NCBI GenBank assembly: GCA_019049505.1
Contig: CM032456.1
Span: 71,154,726-71,218,725 of the forward strand
DNA from: Pachyrhynchus sulphureomaculatus
Taxonomy: Eukaryota; Arthropoda; Insecta; Coleoptera; Curculionidae
DNA length: 64,000 nt
Direction: 5' to 3'
In this document: positions 59,521 through 64,000 of the stretch, piece by piece
Layout of the letters: each line of letters opens with the position of its first letter
How positions within the stretch are numbered: position 1 is the first letter of the stretch
Made by a program: the position numbers and the translations under genes
Notes under the pieces: generated by a model
What the model saw: only the letters and a program-made list of their open reading frames with translations
Told to the model about the DNA's origin: nothing
Databases searched by the model: none

Positions 59521-61290
59521 TTCACAATTGAAATAATCAAGTTTCTTTTTTAATACTGTAAAACTTTTTATCGTTAGATCTTATATATTACTATATGCTT
59601 GATTGTCGGTATTAATTTATTTTAACAGTGCAATATATCTATAACCTTCCTCCATTACGAAACGTATGAAATTGAGATAGTGAGTACAGAGTAACTCATC
59701 CAATTATCTCGAATTATTTTGTGAAGTTCGCCGTTTTGCGGACGGCGGCAACATGAGATATAACCGTGCAAGCTCTCGGCCGGTAATTAAGCAATCTATC
59801 AGGTGAGTCAGACGATAATCAATAGCTGGACGAAGTTATAATATTAAAATCATAACTCAAAATTATCGGAGCATGAGAATAATAAAAGATTAGTTTATAA
59901 AGTGCAATTGTGTTTTGTTATTTTATTAATTGTGTCTTGGATGAATTCATCTGCAGTGGCGTCACTACAATTATTCCTGTTATTCTTTAGTGTTAAAAAT
60001 TTTGGATTTCTAATGGGTTTTAAAGTTTAGTGACTAAGGTAAAGTTTCGGTTGATATAATGAAATTCTACACACAATCATCTCAGATCTTGCCAGATTAG
60101 TCCGAAAAGAGAGAAGTCATTGTTCCGAAATAATGGTCGAATTTACCAGATTTTGTATGTGTCACATTTTATTAACAGAGGAATTTATTTTGTATACTTC
60201 GAAGGTAGGGAATCGAATGAAATCATTATCAATTCAATATAAGTGAACATAAATCTATAAATTCGCGCCATATTTAATTAACCTTTACGCACATAACATT
60301 CCCAAGTATAATCTAAACCAATTGTTATTGCTAGTACTGCAAACAACACCTAGAATAAAGATCTCTAGGCTACAAAACAGCATATTAAGCCCTATAATTT
60401 GACAGAAGGCTTGACTGGGCATTTCGGCTCTGCCTTTTGTAAAAATACTGTTATAAAAAGGCCCTAAAATATTTAGTTGCTGTTTATGTTTTAATAAATA
60501 TAGTAAATTCGTAAGATCGGTTTTCATTTTGGGGACTTACTTGGAGTACTACAAGGAAAACTGAACTTGCGAGAATTCAGATAATCCAATATCAAGCTTT
60601 ACGCTGCTTCTAGATTAGCTCCAACTAGAGTGATACATAGAGCCTGAACTTCAGAGGCAAATAAAGAATTTTTTTTTTAATATTTTTTTATCCATGAACT
60701 TACTTAGAGTTTGGCATACACAGTATCGATTTACTACCAAAGGCTGGCCAGCTCAAAATTATATGATATAACATAGTAGTTACAGGAATCCTTCCACATC
60801 TCTAAATGAAGCTTTATGAAAAACAAATTAATTGAATTTCTTAAGAAGCGTAATTAAAACGAAGTCCTGGCTCAAAGCCATTAGAAGATCAAACAAAGTA
60901 TTACGAAAATTTATAAAAATCTGGTACCTAGTTAATCAAGTATGATATAGATGGTGGGATAGTAGGCATGTCAATTATTTTTATATTTAACAGTTTTGAT
61001 GCGCTTGTAAAAAATTGCTTAAGTAGCACTTATTGCAAATACGGATATGGTAATATGTCGAGGAGTTCAGTTGGGTTAGTAGTAGATAAGAAAGTTATCG
61101 GAATTCTGTGACTTGTGTATGTCCTTTGTTACTTCTTCTCTATGCTATTGGCATAATGTTCTGAGCGTATTAGCTATGCCCATAGTCTTAAATACACCTT
61201 TTTTCTTCAAATACTAAAAAGCTTAGCCTTGTTTTTATGTGACTTCTTCTATTATGTAGAACCTAAACAATTTTAAGAGTCCTAACCTAT
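59521..61290. other. No recognisable gene; possible LTR-like patch
   Basis: Mostly unassigned. The stretch 59690-59975 has an AATAAAAGATTAG polyadenylation-like block followed by TTGTGTTTTGTTATTTTATT and CTGCAGTGGCGTCACTACA, which superficially resembles the end of an LTR. No second copy or internal region is present. Confidence 0.3.
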
Positions 61291-61293
61291 ACC

Positions 61294-61628
61294 TTTTTAG
61301 TGTTCCATACGGAACAGTTATAAGATCACTTCGGTGTCTGTCCGTCTATCACACCCGTTTTTCCTCGAAACTATTTGACATAGAAAGTTGACATTTGGCA
61401 CTAATATAGGAATTGATGGCCTCATCAGAGCTGTGTAGTTTTGAAAGTTAAATTTTGACTTAAAGGGTTCGTTTTGGTGAGGGAAATCAGAAGTGAAAAA
61501 AAAAATAACCAGGACATCGAGTGAAGTGTCAAATGAAAGCTTGTGAAAACATGAGTTCAAAAATATATTTAATAAAATACTTGCGCACACTTGTCTTTGA
61601 ATTATTTTTAAAAAATTGTGAAAAATCG
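61294..61628 (+). mobile_element. GTTCCGTAC repeat family, copy F, 3' truncated
   Basis: Starts TTTTTAGTGTTCCATACGGAAC (one mismatch in the palindrome) with TCGGTGTCTGTCCGTCTATC. It follows the family body through AAGCTTGTGAAAACATGAGT and TTATTTTTAAAAAATTGTGA, and stops at about 61628 before ACACACACGAG. Confidence 0.85.
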
Positions 61629-62019
61629 CAGAAATACACACACACGAGTATCGATTGGTGTGGACTTTCCATACTTTTATTGTGGGAATAAAACATTCTG
61701 CCGTTAACTACAATATATTTTTCTGCATTTTTATAGTACGAACTGGAATTATTCACGTACCCTAATGGTGCAAGTTATCTATTTATAACCTAACTTTTTC
61801 AGGGTTGTTTTTTAAGAACAGAGTTTAAAGCCGATTTAAATTTTAAAAAGTGTTAAAATAGTGTAGTCTTTACCAAAAAACCCAAAAGCTGCAAAATATA
61901 GCTCCAGTTTTCTCAAATAGGTGAGCATTAACAAAAGTGAGCTAATCCGAATAAGTACTCAAACCATCTGCACCAAAATTCGAAAAGTAATGCAACACCA
62001 ACTATACAAGAGAGTATTA
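61629..62019. other. Spacer between repeat copies F and G
   Basis: About 390 bp without recognisable feature. A short ACACACAC run is at its left edge. Confidence 0.35.
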
Positions 62020-62558
62020 TTTTTAGTGTTTTGTACGGAACACTTATGGGTTCACTTCGGTGTCTGTCTGTCGGTCTGTCATACCCGATTTTCTCAGAAA
62101 CTATTTGAAATAAAAAGTTGAAATTTGGCACAAATATAGGAATTTATGGCCCAATCGAGCCGTGTAGTTTTGAAAGTTAAATTTTGACTTAAGGGGTTAG
62201 TTTTGGGATGTGTAATCGGAAGTGAAAAAAAAAGTTACCAGGTTATCAAGTGGAGTAACAAATGAAACCTTGTGGAAACACGACTTCAAAAATATGTATG
62301 ATGTAATACTTACGCATGCTTTTTTTGTATTATTTAAAAAAAATTGCCACAAATCTCTATCCACCCATCCTGTCTCGAAAAGTACTGATCAAAAATTTTT
62401 GAAAAAATTCTGGAATATTCTCGAACGAAAATTATCACGAGTGAATTACCTTTAATAATTTATCTGGTATATGAAAAACAAAAATTTCAAGGTCATCGTT
62501 TTCAACAAAAATCGGAAAACTGTGTCGAAAACTCATTTGGGATGTGTTTTGTGAACTG
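62020..62558 (+). mobile_element. GTTCCGTAC repeat family, copy G, 3' truncated
   Basis: TTTTAGTGTTTTGTACGGAACACTTATGGG at the left end, then GTCTGTCTGTCGGTCTGTC. The body is nearly complete to AAAACTCATTTGGGATGTGT (about 62530-62549). It is cut where the palindrome at 62558-62813 begins and lacks the hairpin terminus. Confidence 0.85.
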
Positions 62559-62813
62559 TAACTTTGAATTTTTATGTACTTTGTTGATATTAGGATATCG
62601 TTTCCAAGTTATGGTCAGATTTTAGCCAATTTTTGTTCAGAAATGGCCATACATTAAAAATGATGTATTTAAAGATATTAATCTTACAGCCATGTATACA
62701 CCATTTTTAATTTATGACCATTTCTGACCAAAAAGTGGCTAAATCTGACCATAACTTGGAACGATATCCTAATATCAACAAGGTACATAAAAATTCGAAG
62801 TCAGCAGGTTAAA
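62558..62813. repeat. 256-bp palindrome
   Basis: The left arm 62562-62668 and inverted right arm 62704-62808 share TTTTTATGTAC-TTGTTGATA, TTAGGATATCGTT-CCAAG, TTATGGTCAGATTT-AGCCA and GTCAGAAATGG-CATA, with a ~35-bp loop. It is non-coding, may be a small foldback element, and directly truncates repeat copy G. Confidence 0.85.
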
Positions 62814-64000
62814 GAACATAAGAAAAGTGCACATGGACTTTAATTTAACTGAAAGATATAAAATGGGCAAAAAATAGGCAAAAATGGCCATCATATAAAA
62901 GAGGCAAAAGTTATCAGGATTCGCAATGAATAATTTTAATAAATCGCATGGATAAACTTATAATACGGTACATTATATATTAATTTTTGATGCTTTTTAC
63001 GGCAAATTAGCGAGCTTTTCCATTTTTTCCGCAAAAATTTGCATATTGAGCTATAAAAAAGTCGTGTTCAGCAGTGAATAATTGTTTTTGGAGGTCCAAG
63101 GAACGATTTAAATCGAGTCAGTTTCAAACTTTTTTTTGAACCGCTAATATACCAACAATTTACGGAAATGCTCGTAACTATATATCTGGAAGGTTACAGC
63201 ATCTAGTTGCTAGCCCCGGAAGCCCACCAAGCCACCGAGGCCGGCAGCCTTGTTATTCAAGCTGTTGGAAACTCTGTAATATGTGAAGGGCAGAGCAATA
63301 TAGATGCAGGTGTATAAAAATAAATGTTTTAACTCAGTTTAAAACTCTAGAGCCGATTGTTCAGTATTGATGCGGTTTTCTTTCTCTTTTTACCGATACA
63401 TCGTCGCTCTAGAATTTCCACGATAGTTATTTAAAACTGATTTAATAACATCGTTATTATATAAAAATATCGTAAAAATAACATACAGTGTGTTTATACT
63501 TTCATTAGTAATAATAATTTAATCTTATATAACAGTGATTTTATACTTACTGTCAGTTAAAACACAGAGTGTCGTTTCAATATGTTCAAATTTGTTTATT
63601 TTATTCTGAAAACACAACGGGTGGAAAAGGCAGATAGGGACACAGAACATAATCGTGATCCTTGGAAGTGTATTTGGTATAAGGCATTACACTGGAATAA
63701 GAGTTTTACAGGAACAGTAATTATGCGCTATCGCTACCAATATCAGCAGCGTAAGTAAAGCACAAAGTAAGCTGAACCATTAAAAGTCTTTCCAAAATAT
63801 TGGTAGCACGACATCCAATTCTTTGCCAGTCGTCTTAACAATTTACCCGAATAAATTCATCAACAATCTGATCTTTTATAGCGTTTTTTTTTTTTCGCCT
63901 TCCGGTTCCCAGTTTCCATCCTGTTCGACCTTCCCAATCTCCGAGTCTTAGATTTCTCACTGACATTACTCTCTGAATACCTCCAAACCATGTCGCACTT
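62814..64000. other. No recognisable gene
   Basis: No domain-bearing frame. A less AT-rich patch (63215-63260, GCCCCGGAAGCCCACCAAGC) and a pyrimidine-rich end (63880-63960) are unexplained. Confidence 0.35.

Noticed and set aside
59690..59975. Solo LTR with polyadenylation-like block and TGGCG-containing end
   Set aside because: No paired copy, no TG...CA boundaries I can defend, and no target duplication, so it is kept only as a note.
63880..64000. LINE protein C-terminus on the minus strand at the window end
   Set aside because: Only vague similarity in a pyrimidine-rich stretch, and the sequence is cut by the window edge.

Overview
This window is eukaryotic, AT-rich, repeat-dominated DNA from an animal that is most likely an insect. 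The evidence is the set of transposon lineages (mariner, Tc1, pogo, piggyBac, RTE-like LINEs, Penelope-like elements, a tRNA-derived SINE), GT-AG introns inside transposase genes, and long (TA)n tracts. I cannot place it to order from the sequence alone. I found no convincing host protein gene, rRNA, standalone tRNA or CRISPR array. Almost every coding signal is a transposase or reverse transcriptase carrying stops or frameshifts, so the window reads as intergenic or intronic DNA made of nested, decaying mobile elements.

Layout. 1-4 kb: a mariner-like element abutting a (TA)n tract, then a Tc1-like element with readable terminal inverted repeats (TIRs). 4-8.3 kb: mostly unassigned, with a Penelope terminal fragment containing a mutated hammerhead ribozyme. 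8.3-14.5 kb: a deleted mariner-like element, a SINE, and deleted mariner and Tc1 copies. 14.9-20.8 kb: three different Tc1/mariner/pogo elements strung together and separated only by (TA)n tracts. 21-25.4 kb: mariner and Penelope fragments, then an RTE-like LINE. 27-29.1 kb: a palindromic element split by a LINE. 29.9-33.9 kb: a repeat with a GTTCCGTACGGAAC end, split by an inverted Penelope compound with two hammerhead ribozymes. 34.4-35.5 kb: a TTAA-flanked element with a spliced exon. 35.6-37.1 kb: a second palindromic element with a mariner in its loop. 39-42.4 kb: several mariners, one split by the SINE, and a LINE tail. 43.1-46.5 kb: a 3.4-kb element with long TIRs around a cysteine-rich protein gene I cannot classify. 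47.2-51.3 kb: a four-layer nest in which one GTTCCGTAC repeat contains an inverted copy of itself plus two LINE pieces. 53.6-55.9 kb: piggyBac with TTAA target sites. 56.4-57.5 kb: a DDE_3-type transposase. 59.3 kb: a LINE tail. 61.3-62.8 kb: two more GTTCCGTAC repeats and a palindrome.

The genes do not form a pathway. Their relationships are insertional: target-site duplications and interrupted copies allow a relative chronology. The best candidates for something little described are the long-TIR element at 43-46.5 kb, the GTTCCGTAC family with structured ends, the Penelope hammerhead ribozymes, and the chain of (TA)n-embedded elements. All coordinates of repeats were read by eye and may be off by a few bases.
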